Assembly: GCF_002775205.1 (NCBI RefSeq)
Contig: NC_036460.1
Span: 21,718,751 to 21,782,750 of the forward strand
Reading direction: 5' to 3'
Length of the DNA: 64,000 nt
DNA from: Xiphophorus maculatus
Taxonomy: Eukaryota > Chordata > Actinopteri > Cyprinodontiformes > Poeciliidae
The position numbers and the translations under genes were made by a program. This document shows, piece after piece, positions 13,280 through 25,016 of the stretch. Each line of letters begins with the position of its first letter. Position 1 is the first letter of the stretch. The notes beneath the pieces were generated by a model. The model was not told the DNA's origin. It saw only the letters and a program-made list of their open reading frames with translations, and searched no databases.

Positions 13280-16200
13280 CTGTAGAAGGAAAACAAAGGA
13301 CAGAAATGCTGATCACTCCATAGTAAAATTAAATTGTGAGGGTTTTTTATTTATTTTTATTAAAGACAACTTTTCTGTTGTTGTTACATAACTGCAGGCT
13401 TTGAAATGTTACAGCACAGGTTTCAAACTCAAGTCCTCAAGGGTCATTGTCCTGCAGTTTTTAGATGTGCCACAGGTACAAAACACTGGAATGAAATGGC
13501 TTAATTACCTCCTCCTTGTGTAGATCTTCTTCTTCTTCTTCTTCTTCTTGTTTTTTTTTTTATGGCGGTTGGCAAACAACTTTTAGGTGCATTACCGCCA
13601 CCTTCTAGACTGGAGTATGGATCAGATGTAAAGTCACTATAATCTTCCCATAATACCTGTTCTCCTTAGAAAATTAAAAATACTATTAAAAACTACGTCC
13701 CCCGATGATCTTTGAAGCAAACTTCTAATATCTAATTTATTTTTATTCCTATTTAAATTTCTAATTAACTCCTCCCTTTCTCGAACATACTTACTACATT
13801 CTAAAAAAAAATGTTGTATTGTTTCTAATTTCCCACAATAACTACAGAAACCTGTATCATGTTTCCTTGTGTAGATCAGTTCTCCAGAGCCTTGTTAATG
13901 ACCTAATTATTCTGTTCAGGAGTGGTGCAGCAGAGGCACATCTAAAAGTTGCAGGACACCGGCCCTCGAGGACTGGAGTTTAACACCCTTGTGCTACCGG
14001 CAGGGATCTCAAACTCCAGTCCTCGAGGGCCGCAGTCCTGCAACTTTTAGATGTGCCTCTGCTGCACCACACCTGAACAGAATAATTAGGTCATTACGGC
14101 TCTGGAAAACTGATTTACACAAGGAGGAGGTCATTAAGCCATTTCATCCCAGTATTTTGTACCTGTGGCACATCTAAAAACTGCAGGACAGCGGCCCTTG
14201 AGGCCTGGAGTTTGAGACCCCTGTGCTACAGGGTTTGTCTTTCTGGTGAAAGGGGAGCTTAAGGTCAGTCACATTAAGGTGTGAAATGTTTGCATTTTGA
14301 TTTTGAGACCATGTGTGTTCATATATACTTGTTTAACTTAGTCATACAGAAACAAGTGAAAGAGAATAACTCCTTTAATCAATACTACTGAAATATTTTA
14401 CACATTTTACTAACAAATGATGATGATGATACTTCCAGTCACTTTCTTGACTCTAGCAATATTTTTAAAGAACAGCAAATGTTTAGCTCATTTTTAAGTT
14501 CAAACCTTTATGCATACGTGTTTCTATGTCAGAGTAACTAAACTAATTTGTAACATGGACAATGTGAAGTGACCTATATAAATCTGAAAAGTGTGGGATT
14601 CATTTATATCCAGCCTCCTTTACCTTGATACTCTTAAAATAAACTTTTTGACTTTCTGGAAATAAAAATGATCCTTTAGCTCTAGAAACCACCCCCTTGG
14701 AAAAAGGTGTCAGTGGCAGCATCATGCTTTCTTCAGCAGGACCAGAAAAGCAGCTTGTGACACCACATTTTGCAATTTTTTAAATTAGCCAACTCAGTTC
14801 CTCTTGACTGGAGTACATTATAACTACATGGTTTATTATGTAAAAATCTTACCCTTACTGTGCATTACTTTTAGTTTTTTATTCTGTTCTCTATATGTTA
14901 TATTTTGTCTTTGAGTGACTATTTGTTGTTATTGCCTGCCACCTTGCTGCTGTTGCACAGAGATTTCCCCACTGCAGGATATTTCTATTCTATTCCTTTT
15001 TATTTCAGAATATAGATGCTTTTGCTAGCTAAAACTCTAGCATTTTAACTTTCTGAATAAAATACTCTACAGGTCAGAGAAATGCAGGTATAATACCACA
15101 TTTGAAGAGTTAGTAAACAGCCAAAATCCAGTTGTGTCCCAGCTGTGTATGTGAATCCACCGGGACTTACCTGAAAGTGTTTCAGACATCTCAGGTAAGC
15201 TGACCTAAAGGGGAAAAGACAAATGTAAAAAAAATACCACAGATTATTGTAAATTTGAGGTTATGTTTATCTCATTACAAAGCCAACTAGTGGGTGGTTA
15301 TAGTTTTAAAAAGCTTAACAGAGCCTGTACCTTTTTAAGGCATTCAGTTATTCACACTGGTAAATAACTGAATAACCTAGAAACCAAGGGGTGGTTTCTA
15401 GAGCTTAAGTATACACAAAGTCACTGTCTACATATACAGTGACTTTGTATATTAAATTTTGCTATATTTTTCTAACAACCTACACTGCATTTAAAACAAC
15501 ATGCAGCTTCATAGGCCAATTCTGTATTAAACAAGTTATACAACTAGATTCTCACAGCTGTGATCAGAGGACAGAAAACATTACTGACAGCCATAGGTCA
15601 AGCAGGCATACAAACGAAAAAAAAAAGCTGAAATGAGAAAAGAGGAGAAATCACAAATAAAGCCCAGAACAGGTAATTAATAGCAACTGAGAAGTTTGAG
15701 GTGAGCACAAAGCAACGCTAACAGAGAAAAATACAAAAGAATACATTAGATGCAAAGCTCAGTGAGTGCATCAGAGTGAACTAACTTTGTGTACTGGCGA
15801 GAACATCCAGGGATACTTTGATTCCTCCTCAGTTTTGCCTTTCCTTTGACCAGTTATTGTTCCTGGGATCTTCAGGACTTCGTTCAGAGTCTCTGTTTTC
15901 CTCACAGTGTCTGCAAACAAAAAGCAGGAAACCACTAAGACTATATTAAAGACAAAAATCATGTTGAACAAAAAAAATTACTGTTGACAGCACAAAGGTG
16001 TTGACTAAATTGTAGCTCCAAAACCCAGTGGGATTGTCTAAAATTTGCTGTGGTATGGAATGTTCATGCATGGCTTAGCACTAAATTCAGTCACAGATGT
16101 GGTAATACAAGCTGTGAAATGGGGGATAATTACAAATTGGCAGATGAGGTTTTTATAAATAAACATGACACTGATTTGTATTCACCAAAACAATTCCTGC

Positions 16201-19200
16201 ATGTACTCCCATGTACTTGTAAAAACCTTGTGGGAATGATTAAATCTAATTTTACCGGTGTAGTTTTCAGTCACACTCATGAGAGGATTCTCGAAAAACC
16301 TATTCTTCTCTCGGGTTTTCATATTGAGACGAAGGGAAAGCACATACAGTTTTGATAAATGTACAAACTTGCAAGACCAGCACAAGAAAGGTGTCACCTT
16401 CTTATTTGTTGAAGCTTCACTGGCATAAATTGGATAAATGAATGTAAAACACAAGATCCTAAAACTTATTTTTTAAAATTTTTTTTTAATTATATTTGAT
16501 GTTGGAACCTGCGAATAGGGGCCTCATCTGGGGATTCTTGTCCCAGCACTGTTGCATGATGCAGATCAACTCGTCACACTCCTCGGGCCTCTTCTCAGGA
16601 ATCATCTCCAAACAGGGCCTCTTCCCTTTTGATACCTGCAGCAGCACTTTGGTCACACTGCACCCTGCGACGACAAGATATGTCTGTCAGTTCAATTCAC
16701 TTTATCTATTATACACAAAAGTACTTCTCAGAATATTTTACATCAATTGAAACCAAATGGACCAAGACACATGAAACGGCTGCAGAAAAGTTCAAAAGCT
16801 TTTCATCTTCAGCAGTTAAATGTGTACTTCCTCATTGGACTAACTAAAGAAACTTAGTACAACTTTTGTCTATTATCTTTGAATATTTTTTGTGCTGTAA
16901 TTAAACTATTTAGGTCCTTGAATTTCATAGCTTATAATTTTATAAATGGTGTTGATTTCTGTCATGTTTGTCATTAACCAATAACTTTTCTTCTGCTGCA
17001 TGTGATATATGAATATTAATTTTGCATGAGTTTCCCCTAGACCTGTACACCTAAACTCAAATGTAGTAAAATGAAGTGATTTTCTCTCTGTACAAGTCTT
17101 TTGGGGTATGTCTCTGTTGTTTTTGCACATCTAAAGACTCACAGTTTTGCACATACTTCTTTGCAACGGAGCTTAAGCTTAGTCAGATTGGTCGGAGAGC
17201 ACATTTGAACCTCCGTTTTCAATTCCTTCCACAGATTATACATTGGACTTAGGTTTTGAACTGTAACACAAGGATTCACTTTAATCTGAAATATCTGATT
17301 GTAGCTCTAGCTGTATGTTTAAATTGTTGTCATGCTGAAAGGTGAACTTTTACTACAGTCTCTAATCCTGTTCAGGTTAATGTGCAGTAACTTTCTCTAA
17401 TCCTCAGCATCGTTTTTGGAGTGCATGAAGAGCCGCTATTGTCTCACTGGAGAAGTGAAATTTTTACAGCTTCCCCAGAGTAAACAAAAGCCTGTTGTCT
17501 GCTTCTCTTAAGTCGTGCTCTTCTTGCCCAAAATGTTAGTGTCACTAGATGCTTTGGGAATGTCATAGTAAGGGGGTTAAATACAAATGCACAACTTTTA
17601 GATTCTTATCTGTAAAAGCATCAAAAAGGAGAGATCATGTTTAAATTGTCTTGTGTTGGTGTTAGTTGACAAATAATAAATAAAACTGGCTTTCTATGAA
17701 TACATGGCATAGGACCGACTTAATTTCTAATGCAGCAGTAAGATCTTTGAAGCCTCAGAGAATTTTAGTTTAAGAAACACGTTTTGACCTTGTTAAATGT
17801 TACATGACTCTTTGCTAAAGTAAGAGTAATAAATCTGTTTGATGTGATTCATTTCAAATAATTAATTCCTACCTGTGTAGGGTTTCTGCTGTGTCAGTAT
17901 CTCCCAAATTACTATCCCAAAGCTGCGGATCAAAGCAGGAAAAGGATTTTCAATAATAAATGTATGATTTTACATTATGTGCATTCAGGAAACTTTGTGA
18001 CTTATGCTCTTTCACACAAAGGGCACTGAGAACTTTCCTTGTTCTTCTTTCAGACATCCAATAAAATATTGAGAGAAAAAAAGGGGCAAGAGAGAGTGAG
18101 TCAGATGGGAGCAAAATGTTCAATGTCGCTTTGGCTGGAAAACATCAGAAACATCCAGAATACAGAAGAGAAGAAGGTTATACTGTGTGAATTTTGGATT
18201 GTGCACTGAATCAAACAAAAAAATGCAGAGATTCTGATTGTGCACACTGAAGGCAGCCCCTAGCAGGTCACCTGTAAACATCAAAAGCAGTTCCTGGTGA
18301 GTCGGAGCATTCGGTGAAGACCTCAGGAGGAATGTAGTTTATGTTGCCTCTTGCTGTCAGGCGCTCCATGAACGTCGCCTTGCACATGCCATCCTCCCAG
18401 TGGACGAGACCAAAATCTGAAACCTTAGGCAAGAAGAGTTGAAGTAACTCATCATCATACATCGCTAATGAATATTATCTGGAAAGGTGCTTCACTGACC
18501 TTAACATGAAGATGATCGTCCAGTAGGATATTGGAAGTCTTGAGGTTAAGATGAAGCAGAGGAGGTTTTGTGCTGTGAAGGAAATTCATGGCCATAGAAA
18601 TCTCATGGATCATCTGGAACTTCTTTTGCCACATGAAGTTGTGACTGGCTAGGAGATTGTTTAGGGATCCATTACTCATGTACTCCATGACAACAGCTGT
18701 AGCGTCGCTGCACACGCCGTAGATGGACAAAATGTATTTAAACTTTAGCTTGGCTATGTTGGACAATACATCTTTTGTTTTCCTGTGAAGTAAAATAATA
18801 GAAATAAGAAAACAATGAGGAAATATTTGTAGTTTTGACTTTATAAAGAATATTAAAATATATAGAGAGTGGTCCAAAAGTCCACATCCCTTTAAGAAAC
18901 AAAACTTCTTTTTAAATTTAATTCATTGATTTTAATTCAATTTGCTCTGTTCTTTGCCTCAGTTTGGGCTCTGGGACGTAGCTCAAACTGAGATGTTAAA
19001 CTTTGAAAAGTTTAACATCTACCAGACTCATCCACTCCAAAACCAGTGTGTGTTTGGGAATATCATAAGCTGGAGGATTGTGGAACACCAAAGTAATTGA
19101 AATCAAATGTATGCACCCAGTTCCTTTTTTTAAAATCCTTGTTGTCCATATTGTGTGACCATTCCACCTGAATAAAATAATTGTTCAATATAAAAAAACC

Positions 19201-19412
19201 TTCCAGAGAGTTTAATGTACTTCATACCTGTAAAAGTTGTTGGCAGACAAGGTTTCATCAAAGGTTTTCAGAGCACATTTTTCCCGCCAGAGCTTGACTT
19301 TGACTTGGTACACATGACCAAATCTACCTTCGGCCACCTTAATCCATTCAGCCTCAAAGTCATCCCTCTTGAAGTCCCTGAATTGTCCAGGTGATGTGTC
19401 ACAGCAATCCAT
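10506..19412 (-). CDS. ankk1: ANKK1, ankyrin repeat and (pseudo)kinase domain protein (9 coding exons)
   Basis: Coding exons in transcript order: 19412-19228, 18782-18500, 18423-18272, 17922-17873, 16664-16509, 15910-15786, 15204-15171, 13279-13039, 11553-10506. Phases agree and the total is 2,274 nt, giving 757 aa; human ANKK1 is 765 aa. Architecture is an N-terminal RIP-type kinase domain (about residues 17-275), a linker (276-360) and 12 ankyrin repeats to the C-terminus. Signature stretches such as YGVC, AMNFLHS, KPPLLHL, IPPE and FAAQNGDDRT match the human protein as I recall it. ANKK1 belongs to the RIPK4 family and its cellular role is poorly known. The catalytic-loop Asp is replaced by Asn. 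The exon 5 donor is unusual (CGCAG/GTTCCA), but the resulting frame is right. It lies downstream of ttc12 on the same strand, as in other vertebrates, with the ZP/mucin gene between. Confidence 0.95.
13417..13990. mobile_element. hAT-like miniature element, split by a nested LINE fragment
   Basis: It begins CAGGTTTCAAACTCAAGTCC and ends GGAGTTTAACACCCTTG, typical of a fish hAT-like non-autonomous family. With the nested insertion removed it is about 220 bases and is the reverse complement of the neighbouring copy at 14001-14223. It lies in the ankk1 intron between exons 7 and 8. Confidence 0.75.
13527..13863 (-). mobile_element. LINE 3' fragment with (AAG)n tail nested in the hAT-like element
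   Basis: A 14-base direct repeat (TCCTTGTGTAGATC at 13513-13526 and 13864-13877) exactly brackets this segment. It has a CTT run at its left end, so the element lies on the minus strand with an AAG tail. The rest is AT-rich and shows no ORF. The flanking duplication makes the insertion clear; the family is unknown. Confidence 0.75.
14001..14223. mobile_element. hAT-like miniature element, inverted partner of the preceding copy
   Basis: It runs from CAGGGATCTCAAACTCCAGT to GTTTGAGACCCCTG. The ends are imperfect inverted repeats, and similar 8-9-mers (TGCTACCGG, TGCTACAGG) flank it, consistent with the 8-base duplications of hAT elements. Confidence 0.75.
15342..15448. repeat. Three consecutive perfect hairpins in an ankk1 intron
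   Basis: Stem 1 is 15342-15352 with 15363-15373 (11 bp). Stem 2 is 15377-15386 with 15392-15401 (10 bp). Stem 3 is 15415-15427 with 15436-15448 (13 bp, 8-base loop). They are spaced a few bases apart between ankk1 exons 7 and 6. Confidence 0.8.
15786..19412 (-). other. ankk1: ankk1 kinase-domain exons 1-6, key catalytic residues altered
   Basis: The Gly-rich loop is EGRFGHVYQ (residues 29-36). The ATP-binding Lys is in CALK (K49). The alpha-C region reads KDVLSNIAKLKF, where the usual Glu is absent or displaced to Asp66. The catalytic loop reads HLNLKTSN (139-146), with Asn141 (codon AAC, 18545-18547) where active kinases and human ANKK1 have Asp; Lys143 and Asn146 remain. DFG is intact (159-161), IPPE replaces APE, and the C-lobe CWDKNPQMRP is typical. 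ATP binding may be kept, but phosphotransfer is doubtful. This is inferred from motifs only. Confidence 0.85.
18991..19020. repeat. 13-bp perfect hairpin in ankk1 intron 1
   Basis: AGATGTTAAACTT pairs with AAGTTTAACATCT across a 4-base loop TGAA. An outer imperfect stem (CAGTTTGGGCT with AGCTCAAACTG) precedes it. Confidence 0.75.
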
Positions 19413-22124
19413 GAGTACAAGGATCCTCAGGCCACCGTTAGAGTCCAGTCCTAAACTGAAACAGCTTTTATCCTACAGATCCATCTCACCCAGCCGATTT
19501 GCGGGAACTTGTTACTCATTCAGGTAAACAGGAAAATTCACAGCATACACATAGAGTTCTGCCCTTTGTGGGCGGAGCTGAAGTGCAGAGCTGGTTTGTG
19601 TTATGTTGGTCAACCAGTTTTCCAACATTCATGGTTTCTTACGGAACAACTCTGTAATCTAAGCAATGCAATCTAAACTTACAATTGCTCCACTTCAATG
19701 GTAAGGTAACATAAATTTTTAATTTAACAACAGAGTATCAATTATTCTGGCTGAAATTGTACCTACGCACATAGTGATTGAAGTCTATATTTACAGTGAC
19801 TTAACACCCTAATAAACCGTCTATCTATATCATTGTAGTTTAACAAGACATTTATTTAATCCCAAATTTATTTAATCAGTGGAAGGACTCAGTGCTGTCT
19901 TTGAAATCGGGTTGATGACCATTGGAAATAGCGAAATGTTCCCAGACAGCTGACAGTAATCCAAGCTTATTTCAGGCTCGTCTCAAAATATACTGTATAT
20001 GTTACTAAGATCTCCGCTTGTTTTCAAATCAAACTTAGAGACTTTATCCGTCTTCCTACCATAACCTACATATAACACTGGGACATGAGTGACATCTGTC
20101 TTTCTGTGTAAACTGTTCAGCAGGACTTTATTCTCCCAGCTTCCTGAACCCTGTGTTTTCCATTATCCTATAACAGCTTTGTTTGTGGACATCTTTTCGC
20201 AGATAGCTTTCTGTATTCTCTTCACGAATTGAACAATAACCTCAAAGCACAGCTGTTTTCTTTCAGATTAGAGAAACTATCAAAGCTTTCCCCAATTGGT
20301 GTGCATTCAAAGTGACTCTGTTGCTATCACACAAGGTTGGGTAAGGAGAGGAAGCTGTTGTATCGTTTGTATCATTTTTTAAAAAACATTTAATGACACA
20401 ATTATTGATTACTTTTTAATTATGCATATTGACAATGAAATGATTCTGGGTACTTATTATTAAGAGTGTGTAAAATTTTTCACATTAAATGTAAAGTCTA
20501 ATTACTTAAAAGCACAGTTGGGCAATTTGCTTTAAGCATCTGAGACAGAAAGACAAAATGTTAGCATTTGTGCCTTAAGGACTTTTACATTTACTGCCTC
20601 AAACTGTTTGGTTGTTTTTCAATCTTAATGATTTTTTGTTTATTCTCTTAAGAAACTTGCTGTGCAACTACGCAAGGCCTAAATTCTTTTATGGTAAAAA
20701 AACAAAAAAGCAAATAAAAAAATTATTAAATTAAGCTTTTCTGAAAGCAGAGAGTAAGTGTGTTGCCCTAAAGAAAAGAGACTGCAATGAGTGACTCTCA
20801 TTTGAGCTTTTATTGCATATCATTTACCACATTATCATATGCAGCTTTGCAACAATATTAACTTTGTTCAACTTTTCCATTTTTTACACATGTAATGACA
20901 CACAAAACTCAGTGTGTTTAATTGAGATTTTATGTGTCGGGCCAACAGAAAGCCTTGAGGTAAACATGTGAAAAGTCTATTGTCTGGTTGTGTTTTGCCA
21001 TGTTGTAGGTTGGTTGATGAAGGAGGACCCAAATGCAGAGAAACAATGGCAGCTTATAGGTGAGGAATGTTTTTATGCAAAAATCCTAGGAAAACTTACA
21101 AAAAAACAGCAGCAAAATTAGTACATGAATTGCCAATGTTATAACATGAGGAACCAGCAAGAAGCGTGAGAAGGGGTTAAATACTGTGAGGGTGAATAAC
21201 AAAAGACCTGGGCTGATTAGCTAACACCTCACACCTGCATGGAGATTGCAGGTGTGAAGGGAGAGAGAGGGAGAAAGTGCACAGGGGGCGAGAGAGAGTA
21301 CACAGGTGACTAGGATGTGAATGCAACAGTAAAGCAAAACTAAAAATAGGAACCATCATTAAACTAGAATAGCTTAGAACAGACACAAGAACTGAAGTAG
21401 AATCACTAAACAAAGGACAGAAGGAAAAACAGAAATAAGACCTATCTTACCAAAATTAACTAAGGAACCCAATAATAATGGAACTTGAATGAAATATCAA
21501 AACACAAAAACAGCTCAAGATCCTCACGTTTAAGATTGTTTCCATGATTGATGGTTAATCTCACTTGCATCTCAAGTCTTTTGTATTTTTCTGCTCTGCA
21601 TGTATTAGGTCACTCTATCTTCCCATCTACTCTCACCAGATTTCTTTGACCCTACTGAAGAAATGCATGGGGATGGTGCGTTCAAGGTCATGGGGAAAGT
21701 TAGCTTAATCTCTCATTCTCATTTTCAGGTCTGCTACACATTTCCTGCATCTTCTGTATTGCTTGTGGCAACTTGCAAGTAGAGTGTCTTATGGCTTTCT
21801 TTCAACAATGGCAGTCTCATAAAGACTAGACTTATGGCGTACATGTGGTTGCTTTGTCTACAGCTTTTCCCAATTTTCAAATATAGATTTCAGTGGATTG
21901 CTAAACAATTACAGAATTACCTCTTGGCTGCTTTGCTCAGTAATGCTCTACATGTCCTGTCTGTTAATTTGGGTGGATGGTGAGTTCTGCATTATGGATG
22001 CATTATTGCATCATTATTGATGCAATAAACTTAAATGTATTTTTATTTTGCATTTTTTTGTGTGTTAGACAATTTTGGAAGTAGTGAATATAAGAAATGT
22101 TTCGCATATATTTCTATGGATGCA

Positions 22125-22573
22125 CCTTTATTCTGACAAACTTGACTGAAGTCAACTAATTAGTAAATACTGTTCCCTTGGTGATAAAGTCTTCTCAGTA
22201 TAAATACACTTATTGTATTATTGTGTTTATTGTGTAGCCTAAGAACAATAACAACCAGACAGTATCATGATGACAAAGGAAGGGGAGAAACCTAGAGGAG
22301 CCTGAAGAACGGTTCGGTCATAAAGCATCAATAATGATGATTAATTATTGATGATTTGCCATAATTGATGCATCAACTATTGATGCATCAATAATGCATT
22401 ATTGATGCAAATATTGAAGCATTATTAATGGATTATTGACACATGTTGCATCAATAAAGGTAAAGCATCAACAATTATTGATGCTTCATGACAGTACTGA
22501 GAATACTTTATTACCAAGGGAACTGTATTAGCTAACTAGTTGACTTCTAAAGTCAAGTTTGTCAGAATAAAGG
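22125..22573. mobile_element. Miniature element with ~78-base terminal inverted repeats
   Basis: The left arm starts CCTTTATTCTGACAAACTTG at 22125. The reverse complement of the right arm ending at 22573 starts with the same 20 bases, and the arms stay about 80% alike through GTTCCCTTGGT and ATAAAGT. The interior (about 290 bases) is AT-rich with many TGATGCATCA and CATTATTGATG palindromes. No coding capacity. The superfamily is not assigned. Confidence 0.75.
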
Positions 22574-24837
22574 CCGAATTGCCGAATTTTCCTAATCTAC
22601 TTTCACAATTGTCTATCACAAAAAGTGCCAAATAAAAACACATTTAAGTTTGTTGATATAATGTTCAGACAAGACTAACAGGTTTTTAACACTTTTTGAA
22701 GCGGCTTAGTGACACCGTGCATTTCATCACCCTGAATCATTCATGAAACCTGTTGTTTGACAGCAAAGCTTTAAACTGTCAGCTTTATATGAAGGGAGTG
22801 TCTTTAAAGAAAATGAGAAAACAAAGATGTTCTGTGTTACCCTTTCCTTTTATTCCCGCCTGCTGCTCCGGTTTATATCACACCACTATTCAGGTCCATT
22901 TAAAACCTGATTATGTGGAGACATCAGGTCATGTTGCAGGCGTAAAATAAAAAAACCACATAGGTACATCAAAAAATAAGCATTTCCTGAAGGCCTCTTG
23001 GCATTCATGGAGACATTTGGCCCACAGGTTTCTGTATTCCTAGCAAATCTAAATTCAATATGCCCCCTGCTGAGCATATAATGCAAATCTTTTGTCCTAT
23101 GCTCTAAATTGTGAGCAACCCACTTACACAGCGCAACACCTCATCACATCTTTTTGTCTCCTTCCAACTGTCATATGGTGGCGAGGCAAATGTGATTCAT
23201 TAGGATTTTTGTTCATGGCGTAAGACTCATAAGAGCACAGCTACATGTCAGGATTGTTTTCTAATTTCTTCCTCTTTTTAATATGCTGTGAGCTTCCTCT
23301 TTGTTTATACCTCAATTTTAAAAACACCGTTAGTTGTGATTATGAAGTCAACTTCAATACTGTCCTTTACATAAGACTTTTTCTTTTTAAAATATGCTAC
23401 TGGGAGAGAGTTTGGATCTTTGAGATTATGGCCCAGATATCGCTGTGCAATGCCAGCCACACCTAGAACCCAAAAGGTTAGAAATTAATCACTGTTTGGC
23501 TTTTGTTGATTAGAGATTAGCAACTGTACCAACAGACTGTGGAACAAATAATGGGAATCGGAAAGTGTCACCCCAGAAGAAAAAAACCCCCACAAACTTC
23601 CCATTTGAGAGTCAACTCTGGTCAAAGTAATGAACTCTTAAACACAAAACCTTTCAACTCGCCTTATGCATGCGGTAGGGGGGTGAAAGATGAATTTAAC
23701 ATTCTCTGACAGCCATAGTTTCATGCTTCACTAACGCCCACTATTATTTAGGACAGACCCATGGATTGATGTTCCAATGAAGACCAGGCAGTCGTGATCA
23801 GATTTCTGATAGGCTACCTGAGGGGAGAAGTCTGTCTTCACTGGTGGAAGCCACATCTAGCAGGGTCAGCCAATCGCATTAGCAGGCTCCACCACACTAG
23901 CTAAGCTGACTGGGTAGAGCTAAAGGCTTTTTCCATCGCCCCTCATGTCCTCTAATAGTTTAACTCGAGACTCTCCGGTCCATATGCTCAGAGCGTAGAT
24001 GTTGGCAAACATAACCAAATGAAGAGAAATGTTAAAAGGGTTATGAGTTTTGTGTTTTATGTGTATAAGTGTGTAGCGTGACTAGGACTTTAGGGCTTGT
24101 TGGCTTTTTTGTAACTCTCAACAGCATGACATATTTAAAAAAAATAAATCTTTGCTAGGAAAAACAGTAAAATGCGGTCAATGAAGCTGCTGTGTGATTT
24201 ACATTCAGTCAGAATGGAAAAATCCTAACAGCATATAGATAATCACAACTGTGTGCCTTCACATCACCCCTAATTTGTTATTACCTGATTTGATTGTTTC
24301 TTTACTGTTTTTCAACATCTTGCCATTTTTATACTTGTTCAGGTATTCTCATTGTTTGTGTTTAGATATGGTTCATTAGATTGGTATTTATTTCTATGTG
24401 CGATTCAGGTATTCTTTTCACTTCCATTCCCTTTGCTTCAGTTTGTTTTTCACCTCACCTCAGCCTACCAGTCTGCGCTCCGCCTCAGCTGTTGATCATT
24501 TCCTTATTTGTCCCTATCAGCTCCTTCCCCACCTACATCTATTTGCCTGTAGTTGCTTGTCCTGGTTCTTTAGTCATTTCCACACCCTCCTCTTTATATA
24601 AAAGTTTCCCTGGCTTGCTTTGTTCTTCACTGGTTGTTTCTGTTACAACCTGTAACTAATCTATACTCATAACTCAAACTTGCTCCTGTTTTTTGTAAGT
24701 TTTCTGTTTGTTTATATTCATTTGCAACTCCAATCTACATTTTGGTTTTACCGCAAAACCACTAAAAATGACACAAGTAGTAAATAGATCCCCCCTTTGT
24801 GAAAGCCTCAAACATTAATGAACACACAGCATCATTA

Positions 24838-25016
24838 AGACCAGGCGAGGTACACCCTGGACAGGTCAGCAGTCCATCATGGGGCAACACAATGAGTGGG
24901 AAGAGGACGGAGTACCTGGAAAGAATCCATGCATGCACATGGAGAACATGCTAATTCTATGCAGGAAAATTCCTAGTTGGGATTTGAACCTGAAAGCAAC
25001 ACTGTGCAGCCCCCAC
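24838..25016 (-). mobile_element. Diverged partial copy of the tRNA-headed SINE
   Basis: The segment shares GGCGAGGTACACCCTGGACA, GGAGAACATGC and the CTGTGCAGCCCC head (reverse orientation) with the copy at 49.8 kb, but with many substitutions and internal gaps. The tail is missing. Confidence 0.7.

Noticed and set aside
13500..13560. CRISPR-like or tandem repeat array at the CTT run
   Set aside because: It is the simple tail of a nested LINE fragment in a vertebrate genome.
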